Origin: Ligustrum vulgare | Lineage: Eukaryota; Streptophyta; Magnoliopsida; Lamiales; Oleaceae | Reading direction: 5' to 3' | DNA length: 64,000 nucleotides | Assembly (NCBI GenBank): GCA_963555705.1 | Contig: OY743168.1 | Location: forward strand, 18,234,139 to 18,298,138 | Part shown: positions 23,220 through 33,670 of the stretch, piece after piece | Numbering within the stretch: the first letter of the stretch is position 1 | Layout: each line of letters starts with the position of its first letter | Program-made: the position numbers and the translations under genes | Notes under the pieces: model-generated | Told to the model about the DNA's origin: nothing | The model's input: only the letters and a program-made list of their open reading frames with translations | Database searches by the model: none

Positions 23220-26200
23220 TCAACCATTTAATCTTACAGATGTTCCAATCAGCACCCATAAGATGGCACATAATACTCCAAGCAAAGAAAAACATAAAAT
23301 ATTTATGGGTTTGCCTGAACTTCTTGAAGTTGCAGAAGTATTACCTGTAGCAACGTTTGGGTTTCTAGCGTTTATCCTTATCCTACTGAAGCTAGACATT
23401 CGGTCAAAAGCCCTATTTACCAAAGCACTTTCAGAAGCTGAAGCTGGAGTTGTTGGTATAGACTCCACAAAGTCCCAGAGAGCAGAAGAGAACCACGAGT
23501 CCGTACCGTCATCCTGTTCGCCACTTCGATTTTGATTTGCTTCGGTAGAATGATTGACAGAATTACCATAGTGTACCACACCTAAACATATTAAAACTCG
23601 GTAAAATCAGAAACAGTCTTAACATTATGAGATTAGAAGAGCTCTTCAAGCTGGCTCAAACTCCCCCATTTACACTTGGGCACTAGAGTTCTCTTGCCGT
23701 GTGGATGATGACATGGTCTTCCCATACCATCCATCTGGTCAAGAGGAGCTCTTTGAGATTAGTGAAAAGAGATTTTAATGTTGTACAAATACATGAGCAA
23801 TCAACTGAAATTACAGATACATTTTAAGCTGCTAAAAAATGTCGTCATTGATGTTCGCAATTAATTCAGTACCTGAAGTAGGTGAAGGAATGACCCCCTG
23901 ATTTGCTTCTATAGCAGAAAAATGGCCGCATCCTTGTTCCGGCGTCCACAACTGACAATTGGTTTCATTTAAAGGGGGGTCGTGGACCTGGTAATTCACA
24001 GTTTTATTCCCAAGATTGTTGTTTAGACCAGAATTTGAAATTGGGTTTATGAATCCATTCTCTAAATTATTCATATGTGGTCGAGAAATCTGCCCCGATT
24101 CAGTCTCCTGAAGGAACATGGTTACATCTTGGTAGTAGAGGTCAAGCTCACTCAACCCATCAAATTCATCAAACTGCAGCTCTTCTATGATGTCTTTCGC
24201 CTTATCAAGTGTTTGAGAGGTTGGTTCCTGACCAATTAGATCGTCCAGTTCAAGAAAATCTTCAAGGAAATCCGCTTCAGCAGCATGAAGCTCTAGGCCA
24301 TGACCATTTGGAGCTAAAGTGGACTCGGGTACTTCGTGTTCTTGTAATGGCATTATGCCCAACTCTGTCAGGTCAAAACTGGCTGGACTATGTTGTTTGC
24401 TGCATGGCTGGAGGACTGTGCTTTTTTCAGGTAAAATCATGTTCCTTAAACCATGATCAACCAAGTTGCTCAGGGTTTCTTCCTCACCCACAAACTGTTC
24501 CACTACAGAGTCTTTACCAAGAGCAAGAGGAGGAACAATTACGGGTTCATCATCACTACAGTTGAGGAACTCCTCGAGATCATGTAATGGAGATAGTGGT
24601 TGAAAATTAACCCTGGTATTATTAAAAGACACAGTTTCATTTACAGGTTCATCATCATCTTGGTTGAGGAACTCCTCAAGATCATGTAACGGTGATTGTC
24701 GTTGAAAATTAATCCTGGTATTATCAATAGATACAGTTTCATTAACTTGATTTGCAGAGTTATCATTGTCAATAAGGCCATTGACAACTAGCTCATCATC
24801 ATCCCATTCCTCTTCCCTAAAAGGTGCACCATATTGCTCACCGTTTTTGGGACCAGGCCCACTCTTTTTATACACCTTGTACAGAGCATAGTAATCCCGT
24901 GCATCCTCGCATCTCTTCAGCTCCTCATCATCCATGGTATATTCATGCATCACCCAGTCCGTGCGTTCTCCTCTCGGTGCACGACCTTTATAGAAGACCA
25001 GGGTCTTCTTCACCCCAACAGGGCGAGAACTGCATGTAATGACACGATTCTTCCCAGTCACCTTCCAGTATCCATGCCTTGTTCCCCTATTTGACCGTGC
25101 TCCACTTGGCTTCATATCTCTGTAACTAAAGAAGAACCATTGCTTGTCACCAGTTTTCAGTTTAGATAGCCCTGCATCTCGAATATGCACACACTCAATC
25201 AACTAGATTCTAAAGCCAAAAATATAAAAAGTCAAAAGAAGGAAAACATTTGGCATGGAACTAACAAAGTAATAATCAAGAGCGCAGTAAAATAGACAAA
25301 CCATAGATCATTCTGTTCTTTTGACACTTGCATCCCTACATCCAGCCTTTATTAGTAAACAAAGTATTGAAATCTAAAAAAGCAGGACTGTTTATCAAAA
25401 TTAAGATTTAACAAGTAAGCACTAAGCAGGTAGGATCATAACTTGAATTATGCAAATCTTCAAAAAGGAAAGGTTATCAATCCTGGGAAACCAGAAATAC
25501 AGATTCGATTAACCGTGACTCCATAATCAATTTTTAGTTTTATATATTTCAGTCCATATAACGTATAAACAGATGATACTGTGTAATAAATCCCCTTTGT
25601 CACAGACCCACAATTACACGTCCATCCATATTTTTACTAAAGTTCGACAATGGTTCTTCACCTCCCGATATTAAGAAATCAACAATCTGAAATTGAATTT
25701 AAAAAAAAAAAAAAAAAAAAAATCAGACCAAGCTCAATACATATTGAAATTGCAAAAGTATTCAATTCAGTCCCCGAAGAATAGCCCAGATAAATCAAGC
25801 AAACAAAGTTTTCAACAAAATTCAAATCTTACTCTGCAAAATAAAATAAATTAACAAAAATTAATTATACATCACGTTGACTTCAATTATTGATCAACCA
25901 CCAAATCCACCACAAATCTGTAACACAAGTAACGACCCTAACAAAATCCCATTAAACACAAATTAGAAAAAAACGAAGAACACAAAAGCAATTCAAGAAT
26001 AGAAATAAAAAAGCCAAGATAATAAAACGAAGTCAACGATCGCATAAACGCCTACAAATCAAATGAAAATAAACAAATTATAATCCTTTAACAAACTAGA
26101 GTAAAAAGAAAAAATAAATAAATAAACACACACATACACACACACACAAAATCATACCAGGCAATTCTTCTGGATCGCACTTATAAACATCGATTTCTCC

Positions 26201-26350
26201 GATGACGTCAAGACGCTGCTTCCTTTTACAGATCTTCTTCTTGAGGTAGTAAAGTACGAGCTCTTCATCGGTGGGATGGAATCGGAAACCCGGAGGAAAA
26301 TATTTTCCGTCCCCAAAACATCCGGAACCCGATTCCACTGTCACCTTCAT
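23220..26350 (-). CDS. Membrane-tethered NAC transcription factor (NTL type)
   Basis: There are three exons on the minus strand: 26350-26158, 25171-23873 and 23581-23220. They join in phase with GT/AG borders and give 617 residues (stop at 23222-23220). Residues about 16-165 form the NAC domain: [32 protein letters not shown] (exon junction), [46 protein letters not shown] and [20 protein letters not shown]. An acidic activation region follows ([30 protein letters not shown]). A C-terminal hydrophobic anchor, [19 protein letters not shown], ends eight residues before the stop. Such NTL factors sit in the ER or another membrane and reach the nucleus after proteolysis; ANAC016/017-like stress signalling is the nearest parallel by the [14 protein letters not shown] region. 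The middle region carries a tandem duplication (see findings). The 986-bp first intron begins beside a CA-repeat. A foldback element starts 257 bp upstream of the ATG. Confidence 0.94.
24541..24748 (-). repeat. In-frame tandem duplication in the NAC coding sequence
   Basis: Two consecutive units of about 34 residues each begin NETVS(I/F)(D/N)NTR and end [11 protein letters not shown] followed by an acidic DDEP. The DNA repeats are about 102 bp each and still clearly alike. The duplicated piece is the acidic DLEEFLN motif of the regulatory region. Confidence 0.9.
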
Positions 26351-26380
26351 CTTTTTCTCTCCAAAAAACGCTAAATTAAA

Positions 26381-26381
<1 letters not shown>

Positions 26382-26431
<50 letters not shown>

Positions 26432-26441
26432 ATAATAATAG
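26382..26441. repeat. (TA)n microsatellite with (TAA)n tail
   Basis: About 46 bases of alternating TA are followed by ATAATAATAATAA, just upstream of the NAC ATG. This stretch is probably in its 5' UTR or core promoter. Confidence 0.9.
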
Positions 26442-26606
26442 TAAATGGATTGTTGATGTGTGGATGAAGAAAGAAAGAAAGAAAAGAAGTTTTGATTATG
26501 AGATTCGGCAAAGAGTAGCGGAAGGTGAAGAGAAAACCCTGTAGTCAATGGAGAAACAGGGCGGGGGCGGGGGCATTGTGACTGATGAGTAGGTTGGAAT
26601 TTAGAT

Positions 26607-28083
26607 GGTTTAATAGTACAAAACGTCCCACATTTGACATGTATTGTGTAAAATATCTCAATGTTTTGATTTTTGACGCTAAACATCCCAACCTTTACAT
26701 TTTTTGTTGGAGACGTCATTTTCGTTATATTTAACTTTTAACCCTATTTCAATGTTAAATGAGGGACATTTTTGTCCAATTTCATTTTTAATTCATTTAT
26801 TAAAGGTAATTGGCACAAAACGTCCCTACGTTTGACACTCATCGTGGAAAAAGTCCCTACATTCATTTTTTTGGCGAATAACATCCATACCTTTAGATTT
26901 TCTTGCAAATTAGTCCCCAAATTTTACTTTTCTTTCAATTTAGTCATTTCGTATTTGATTTAAAGGTTATTATCTTCAAACGTGTATAACTTTTGATCTA
27001 CAACTCCGAATTGCATTCCGTTTTTTGCGTTAAACTTCAAATTCAACCATCTTTCTTATAATGTACCATATGCTTATTTATTAAACATTTCGTTTTGACT
27101 TTTGTATTGTAGATACTTATTTTGTTAGGGCATCATTGATTAACGTAAATTGATTTCTGTAAATTTTATTGAAATAGTGAAATTTTAATTTTAATGTGTT
27201 TTCGACGATCAGTGAAATTTATAAATTGGATTTATTTGACTTTTATTTTATTTTTTTAAGGTAAAATGTCTGATTAAAAATTGGTATGTTTAGCTCCTGT
27301 GTTAGCCATATTATAGTCTCAAATCACTTTTTGAAAATTGGAGAAAGAAATTGTGTATTGTTCAAAAAGTGATTTGAGACTATAATATGGCTCAAACATG
27401 GGCTAGACATACTAATTTTTAACCAGACATTTTACCTTAAAAATTTTTTAAAAAAAGTCAAATAAATCCAATTTATAAATTTCGCTGGCCGTCGAACACA
27501 CACTAAAATTAAAATTTCACTGTTTCAATAAAATTTACAGAAATCAATTTACGTTAATCAATGATGCCTTAACAATATAAGTATCTACAATACAAAAGTT
27601 AAAACGAAATATTTAATAAATGAGCACGTGATACATCATAAGAAAGATTGTTGGATTTGAAGTTCAACGTAAAAAACGGAGTGCAATTCGGAGTTGTAGA
27701 TCAAAAGTTATACACGTTTGAAGACAATGACCTTTAAATCAAATATAGAATTACTAAATAGAAAGAAAAGTAAAATTTGGGGACTAATCTGCAAGAAAAT
27801 TTAAAGGTATGACGTTATTCGCCAAAAAATGAACGTATGGACTTTTTCCACAATGAGTGTTAAACGTATGGACGTTTTGTGCCAATTACCCTTAAGAAAT
27901 GAATTAAAAATGGAATTGGACAAAAATGCCCCTCATTTAACGTTGAAATATGGTTAAATATAATGAAAAGGATGTCTCCAACAAGAAAATGTAAAGGTTG
28001 GGACGTTCAGCGTCAAAAATCAAAACGTTGGGATGTTTTGCATAATACATGTCAAAAGTATAGACGTTTTGTACTATTAACCC
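26607..28083. mobile_element. Foldback element: 1.48-kb near-perfect palindrome
   Basis: The left arm 26607-27335 is repeated in reverse complement as 27361-28083, with a loop of only about 25 bp. The arms begin GGTTTAATAGTACAAAACGTC and, on the reverse strand, GGGTTAATAGTACAAAACGTC, and stay alignable to the loop (CTCAAATCACTTTTTGAA against TTCAAAAAGTGATTTGAG). The flanks AATTTAGAT (26598-26606) and AATTTGGAT (28084-28092) look like a 9-bp duplication with one mismatch, which suggests a Mutator-like origin. There is no coding sequence. The element lies immediately upstream of the NAC gene. Confidence 0.85.
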
Positions 28084-28092
28084 AATTTGGAT

Positions 28093-29063
28093 TTAGAATT
28101 TGGAGACGTTTGATCATTTTAGGAGAGTTATCTATTCGATAAGTTTCGTTAGAGTATTTTCAATGCACTAGGCTAATTGAAGTTGAGATAATAAAATTGA
28201 TGGAGAAGTCTTTATTTTCATCTCTAAGAATTTCGTTTACATTTAAATATTGTTGATTACGTGATATTTTAAAAAAAAAATTAAAAATAATAACTTATTC
28301 ACAAATTAATTAATATTATATTAAACTTTTCGTTATTATAAACTATAAATATTATTTTCTTAGCCTATATTTCATTTTTATATTTTATGTGGATAGTTAA
28401 ATTTATTATGAATTTTTTTTAAAAAATTATTACAGATAAAAAGTTATGTATTAATCTTAAATTATTATTTTTATTATTATTTTGTTAAGATATTTCGATG
28501 ACATTATTTGTATATAACTTTATTTAGCGATAATTATTTATTGATAAATTAAATTTATTAACATACATATTTATTTTAAATTATTAAACTTAAATTTAAT
28601 ATAATCAATAAAATTTTGAATGAAAGTAATCAAAAAGTGTTGGATTAGAAATAATTTTCAACAAAAAATTTCATGTCATAATGCTCAAGTCTCTTTTTAA
28701 TATAGTTAAAATAATTATAAAATAAATTAATGTTGACTCATTCAGTCAAATGGAGCGTCAACATTTGGACATAGCACTCGACATTATCAATTTTTTTTCA
28801 AACCACGTCAAATTAACTTGTAATTAACATTGTGCATTAAAGAGACATTTTTAACCAATTTTACCAATTTGCTGACGTGTCATGTCTTTTTTCCTAATCG
28901 ATGAAGCGCATTGGAAATGCTCTTAGTGGTCAGTACACTTTCAAAACTTTGTTTAGTAACACTGTTTGATCATACACTGATTTATTTATGATTTTGAGAT
29001 AAAAAGTTATTTGAAAAATTGTGTAATTTATAAATCAGTTATTTTGTTTGAATCATTACGCTA
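28093..29063. other. AT-rich stretch, no gene seen
   Basis: Very AT-rich, with an eroded Tourist-like MITE near 28945-29050 (TTTGTTTAGTAACACTG at the left, TTTATAAATCAG toward the right). Nothing else is supported. Confidence 0.4.
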
Positions 29064-29064
29064 A

Positions 29065-29077
29065 CTAGTATCACACA
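29065..29077 (-). repeat. Probable Helitron 3' terminus, split by the LTR element
   Basis: Joining 29064-29077 to 36704 onward (removing the LTR element and one ACACA) gives ACTAGTATCACACA followed by CGTGTGTTGCACGG. On the minus strand this reads as a GC-rich hairpin-like segment followed by CTAGT, close to the 3' end of the Helitron at 15562. I could not place the 5' end. Confidence 0.45.
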
Positions 29078-29789
29078 TGTTACGACAATGACTAATTTTA
29101 CATGACACGTCATCCATATGGACTCAACAGGGGATCCACAAAACATTCATTCACCTAATCATAACCCACAGGTCAAACTGTGGATACCAAACTTGCTGGA
29201 CTCTTACATGCCGAGGTACCCCTATGCCGGGATGATGCCATGCGTCCTATGCCTAGGTATCCCTATGCCAGGGTGATGTTATTTCGAGGTACCCTTATGC
29301 CGAGGTACTCCTAAGCCGAAGTGAGTACCCTGGAAATGTAACAAGATAGCTTGATGTGACATTTTTAAAGGGATTTGATGATTGCTTTATCCATATGACA
29401 TGTAATAATGATTATAGCCAAAGAAATGGTTTACCTCATGAATAGTTAGGATCTTCCCATGTGTAAAGTATAACACGTGTCACAATCTAAGAGAATTACT
29501 CATTCTATAAATAGAGCACACTTACCTCAAAGGAAAGGGTTAGTATTTTCATACTCTTAACTGAATATTTTACTCACTCCCTTTTCTCTCTTTTACACAC
29601 TTATATTTCTCGCATAAATTTATATTTGCTTCAAATGAGCACTGACTTTGGTATCGGAGTGCAAACGGGAGCCACATCGGCCCCCTTTACAAACTGATTG
29701 TTTCTCACAATGCACAGGAGATCCACGTGTTCAAGAGGGAGGAGCTGAGACATGTTGGTCCAAGATCCAGTCGAATTTTGTGGTCAACA
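29078..29789 (+). repeat. 5' LTR of a large non-autonomous LTR retrotransposon
   Basis: The LTR is 712 bp, TGTTACGAC...GGTCAACA, and closely matches 35953-36698. It includes tandem GAGGTACCCCTATGCCG phrases, a CTATAAATAGAGCACACTT promoter-like box near 29505 and the segment GGAGATCCACGTGTTCAAGA. The preceding ACACA (29073-29077) pairs with 36699-36703 as a perfect 5-bp duplication. Confidence 0.95.
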
Positions 29790-29812
29790 TTTTTGCGCCG
29801 TCTGTGGGAAAC
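29790..29812 (+). promoter_or_regulatory. Primer-binding site of the LTR element
   Basis: TTTTGCGCCGTCTGTGGGAA directly follows the 5' LTR. This form (…GCGCCGTCTGTGGGAA) is common in plant Ty3-gypsy elements of the Tat/Ogre/Grande type. Confidence 0.75.
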
Positions 29813-29864
29813 CATACTGCTAACCACGAAAACGCATGATGAAAAGCCACACATAGAAATGAAG

Positions 29865-30300
29865 TTTTGAAAAAGGGTTGATAACCTCTTGAAAAAGAGT
29901 GAAGAACCACAAAACCTTAAAAAATGCGAAGAACCTCTTGAAAAAGAGAGGAGAAATACTACACAAAACCTTGAAAAAATGTGAAGAACCTCTAGAAAAA
30001 GAAAGGAGAAATACTACACAAAACCTTGAAAAAAGGTGAAGAACCTCTTGAAAAATAGAGGAGAAATACTACACAAAACCTTGAAAAAAGGCTGATAACC
30101 TCTTGGAAAAGAATGAAGAACCACAAAAACCTTGAAAAAAGGTGAAGAACCTCTTGAAAAAGAGAGGAGAAATACTATACAAAACCTTGAAAGGGCTGAT
30201 AACCTCTTGGAAAAGAGTGAAGAAACACAAAAACCTTAAAAAAATGTGAAGAACCTCTTGAAAAAGAGAGGAGAAATACTACAAAAAACCTTGAAAAATG
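29865..30300 (+). repeat. Tandem array A, unit about 55 bp
   Basis: The unit contains ACCTTGAAAAAAGGTGAAG, AACCTCTTGAAAAAGAGAGG and AGAAATACTACACAAA. About seven or eight variable copies are present, some replacing the middle by GGCTGATAACCTCTTGG. It lies just inside the 5' LTR. Confidence 0.85.
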
Positions 30301-30369
30301 AAGGAAACCTTTCGAGAAAGATTGATAACAAATGTCTTGAAGAAAGACCTCCCCGAAAGAGGGACTCTC

Positions 30370-31195
30370 CTTCTTATTACCCTAAGTGAGATGACTCCTC
30401 TTATTGCCTATGTGGCATGGCTCAAGAAGCCCTTACATTGCCTACGTGGCATGGCCCATCTTATTGCCCTATGTGGCATGGCTCAAGAAGCCCTCACATT
30501 GCCTAAGTGGCATGACTCCTCTTATTGCCCTAAGTAGCATGGCTCAAGAAGCCCTCACATTGCCTAAGTGGCATGGCTCCTCTTATTTCCCTAAGTGGCA
30601 TGGCTCAAGAAGCCCTCACATTGCCTAAGCAGCATGGATCCTCTTATTTCCTAAGTGGCATGGCTCCTCTTATTGCCCTATGTGACATGGCTCAAGAAGC
30701 CCTTACATTGCCTAAGTGGCATGGCTCCTCTTATTGCCCTAAGTGGCATGTCTCCTCTTATTGCCCTAAGTGGCATGGCTCAAGAAGCCCTCACATTGCC
30801 TAAGTGGCATGTATCATCTTATTGCCTAAGGGGCATGGCTCCTCTTATTACCCTAAGTGACATGGCTAGAGAAGTCCTCACATTGCCTAAGTGGCATGGA
30901 TCCTCTTATTGCGTAAGTGGCATGACTCCTCTTATTTCCCTAAGTGACATGGCTCAAGAAGCCCTCACATTGCCTAAGTGGCATGGATCCTCTTATTACC
31001 TAAGTGGCATGGCTCCTCTTATTGCCCTAAGTGGCATGGCTCAAGAAGCCCTCACATTGCCTAAGTGGCATGGCTTGTCTTGTTGCCTAAGTGGCATGGC
31101 TCAAGAAGCCCTCACATTTCCTAAGTGGCATAGGCCCCATATTGCCTAAGTGGCATGGCTCAAGAAACCCTCTTTATTGCCTAAGCGACATGGCT
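30370..31195 (+). repeat. Tandem array B, roughly 30-60 bp units
   Basis: Over 800 bp are built from two alternating modules, CCTAAGTGGCATGGCTCCTC followed by TTATTGC, and GGCATGGCTCAAGAAGCCCT followed by CACATTG. The open frames across it encode only the repeated peptide and are not evidence of a gene. Confidence 0.9.
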
Positions 31196-31204
31196 CATAC
31201 CTCT

Positions 31205-31450
31205 TCCGTAAGACATCTTTCATGGACCCCTTCCAAAGCACCTCTTCCGAAGGACGTCTTCCATGGACCCCTTTCGAAGCACCTCTTCCGAACGACGTCT
31301 TCCATGGACCCCTTCCGAAGCACCACCTCTTCCGAACGACGTCTTCCATGGACCCCTTCCGAAGCACCACCTCTTCCGAAGGACGTCTTCCATGGACCCC
31401 TTCCGAAGCACCTCTTCCGAAGGACGTCTTCCATGGACCCCTTCCAAAGG
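31205..31450 (+). repeat. Tandem array C, unit 41-44 bp
   Basis: Five to six copies of CCATGGACCCCTTCCGAAGC followed by ACCTCTTCCGAAGGACGTCT. Some copies carry an extra CAC triplet. Confidence 0.9.
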
Positions 31451-31834
31451 ACTCCTACAAGGGACTTCTTCCAAGAGAAGAACTACATCAATTGACACCC
31501 CGAAAAGGGAGACCCCTGAATAAGGGATTTCTGAAGAAGAATACCCTGAAAATGGAAACCCTGAACAAGGGACTCATGAAAAAGAGAACCTTAAAAAAAA
31601 AGGGGGGATCCTGAAAATGAACACCTATAGAAAATCCCCCCCTAAAAGAGGAGTGAACGCCTCATAAATATCGCAGCAGCACAGTGTCAAAAGACCCCCG
31701 TCGTCATGTCTGATTTAAATGTCGCGGTAACGCATACTCATGAAACAATAAAAGCTCCGCTTATTGCCGAAGCGGAACGGTTCGAAGCAGCCCACCTTTA
31801 TTGTGTCAACATGGCAGGACTCAAACAACAATAT

Positions 31835-32035
31835 ATTATTAAGCTCGACTTAAGTGTCTCCATGACCCACGGTCTCAGAGAACCTATATTATTAAGCTCG
31901 GCTTAAGTGTCTCCACGACACACGGTCTCAAAGACCCTATATTATTAAGTTCCACTTAAGTGTCTCCACGACACACGGTCTCAGAGACATTATATTCTTA
32001 AGCCTCGGCTTAAGTGTCTCCGAAATGACACGGCT
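31835..32035 (+). repeat. Tandem array D, unit about 53 bp
   Basis: Three to four copies of TTATTAAGCTCGGCTTAAGT followed by GTCTCCACGACACACGGTCT and CAAAGACCCTA. Copies near 31888 and 31946 are the closest. Confidence 0.85.
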
Positions 32036-33670
32036 ATAAGAGCCCTACCCACTCGTATCCAAAATGGCATGACCTCAGAAGTTTTTTCTGAATTCACACC
32101 GGATAAAACATGGACGAAGTAATATGCCGACGTGATTTAGCCCGAACCTGTTGTACCGAAGTAACACCGTTACAAGTTAACAAAAAAATAAGATCATTGA
32201 TCTAAGCCCTCGCTAGGGGCTGCTAACAAGCATAATTCAAAGTAAACATGAATAGCTTAGCAAACCCCCACAAATAAGAAATTTCGCCACTCAATGGAAT
32301 CCACCCCGGACTAACAAACTGAGTACTTACAAACGAGGCTATAAGGCATGAATACATGAGACTCCCAAGTGGATGTCCTCCTTTAACTCTGGAGTGAATA
32401 TTCTATTAGATGAGGGCGAAACATACTTGGTTGATAAATCTATGAAACAACCTGAAGAAGAAATTGGAATCAATTAAAGAAATAAGGGTAAATGAGCTTT
32501 CATAAGCCCTATGGGGAATCAGAATTACCTTGCACACCGCCATAGGAGGAATTCCATTCTCACTGGCTCATGGATCAGAGGCAGTATGTCCAGTACAAAT
32601 TTGAGTGTTTTCACTCAGCCCATTTCACTTCAATAAACAATAAATGAAGAAAAATAGTAAGCGGAGAGCTTTCTTTCCTCCTCGAAAAAAAAGGGTGATT
32701 CACTGGTCGTCGACTCAATATCGAGAAAAGATGGTCTAAATACTTCTAAAATTAAAGGTCCAATTTTAAAGAAACCCCTTGTCCTAACTCAAAACGCCGG
32801 AATAAAGACTTCAGGGCATAGTTGAGGTGGACTTACGGAGTAGAGAATCTCTCTGGAAAATCCTTACTCAATCCATGAAGCATGGATCACCTTCACCACT
32901 AGTATCGATAAACAAATTGTCCTCTGCGTGTTCTGCATAAATTGCATTTCTTAAACTCGTGAGGTGAAATGATTCCTTCATGCGTGTTTTCCATTGAACA
33001 AATTGCAAAGTTGTGTTGGAAAATGCAAAATTATGCAAACAAATAGAACATAAAAAAGGATTGGTCCCAAGTTACGGTTATTAAGGATTGGTTAAACTCG
33101 CACCGGAATAAAAGTGGTCGGAGTTGCCCATGATTATCGAAATGCTTAGATCCGATGAACCCATTGATAGAATGACGAAACATAGCTTGAAGCAGAAAAT
33201 GTTCGTTCATGCAAGGGACTCCACCACTTGATGGTTAGTACCCCCGGAAAAGTGGTACCTATGAAATACGTTGATCAATCTGGAGAGTAAAACTTACTAC
33301 TTGTTCAAAAGAAACCTTTACCATTTAAAGACATATCGCCCATGTTAGATTTTTAACCAAAAATGGCCCCGATGTAATCACCCAGGACGTAAACAGGGGA
33401 CTCACGGGGAAGTACGAGTTGTGACCCATTTAGTCAAATCTAAGCGATGGACATAAATATCTTAAGCTCTTAGATTTGAGGGACTATCACATTCACCAGT
33501 GACTCCAAGGACCGGCACAAGCTTCGGACTATCCTATATTAAACTATGTTCATCCTATGATGGATCATCTCATATTGAATGATAACCATCTTACAATATG
33601 AACTACTTGTGTAGCAGAGCAATATGTAAAATTCACATATAAAGATCAAAGGTGAAGTAGATAAAGATTC
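32036..33670 (+). other. Internal part of the LTR element without recognisable gag or pol
   Basis: I see no reverse transcriptase, integrase, protease or zinc-knuckle motif in any frame. Short phrases such as TGGTCGGAGTTGCCCATGA suggest decayed coding or spacer sequence. This absence is the reason for calling the element non-autonomous (LARD-like). Confidence 0.5.

Noticed and set aside
30298..31614. Several overlapping open frames encoding repeated peptides
   Set aside because: They arise from tandem arrays B and C whose units keep several frames open by chance; the same DNA is open on both strands, and no protein family is recognised.
29865..32035. CRISPR-like array of repeats
   Set aside because: Units are contiguous minisatellites without unique spacers, inside a plant LTR element.
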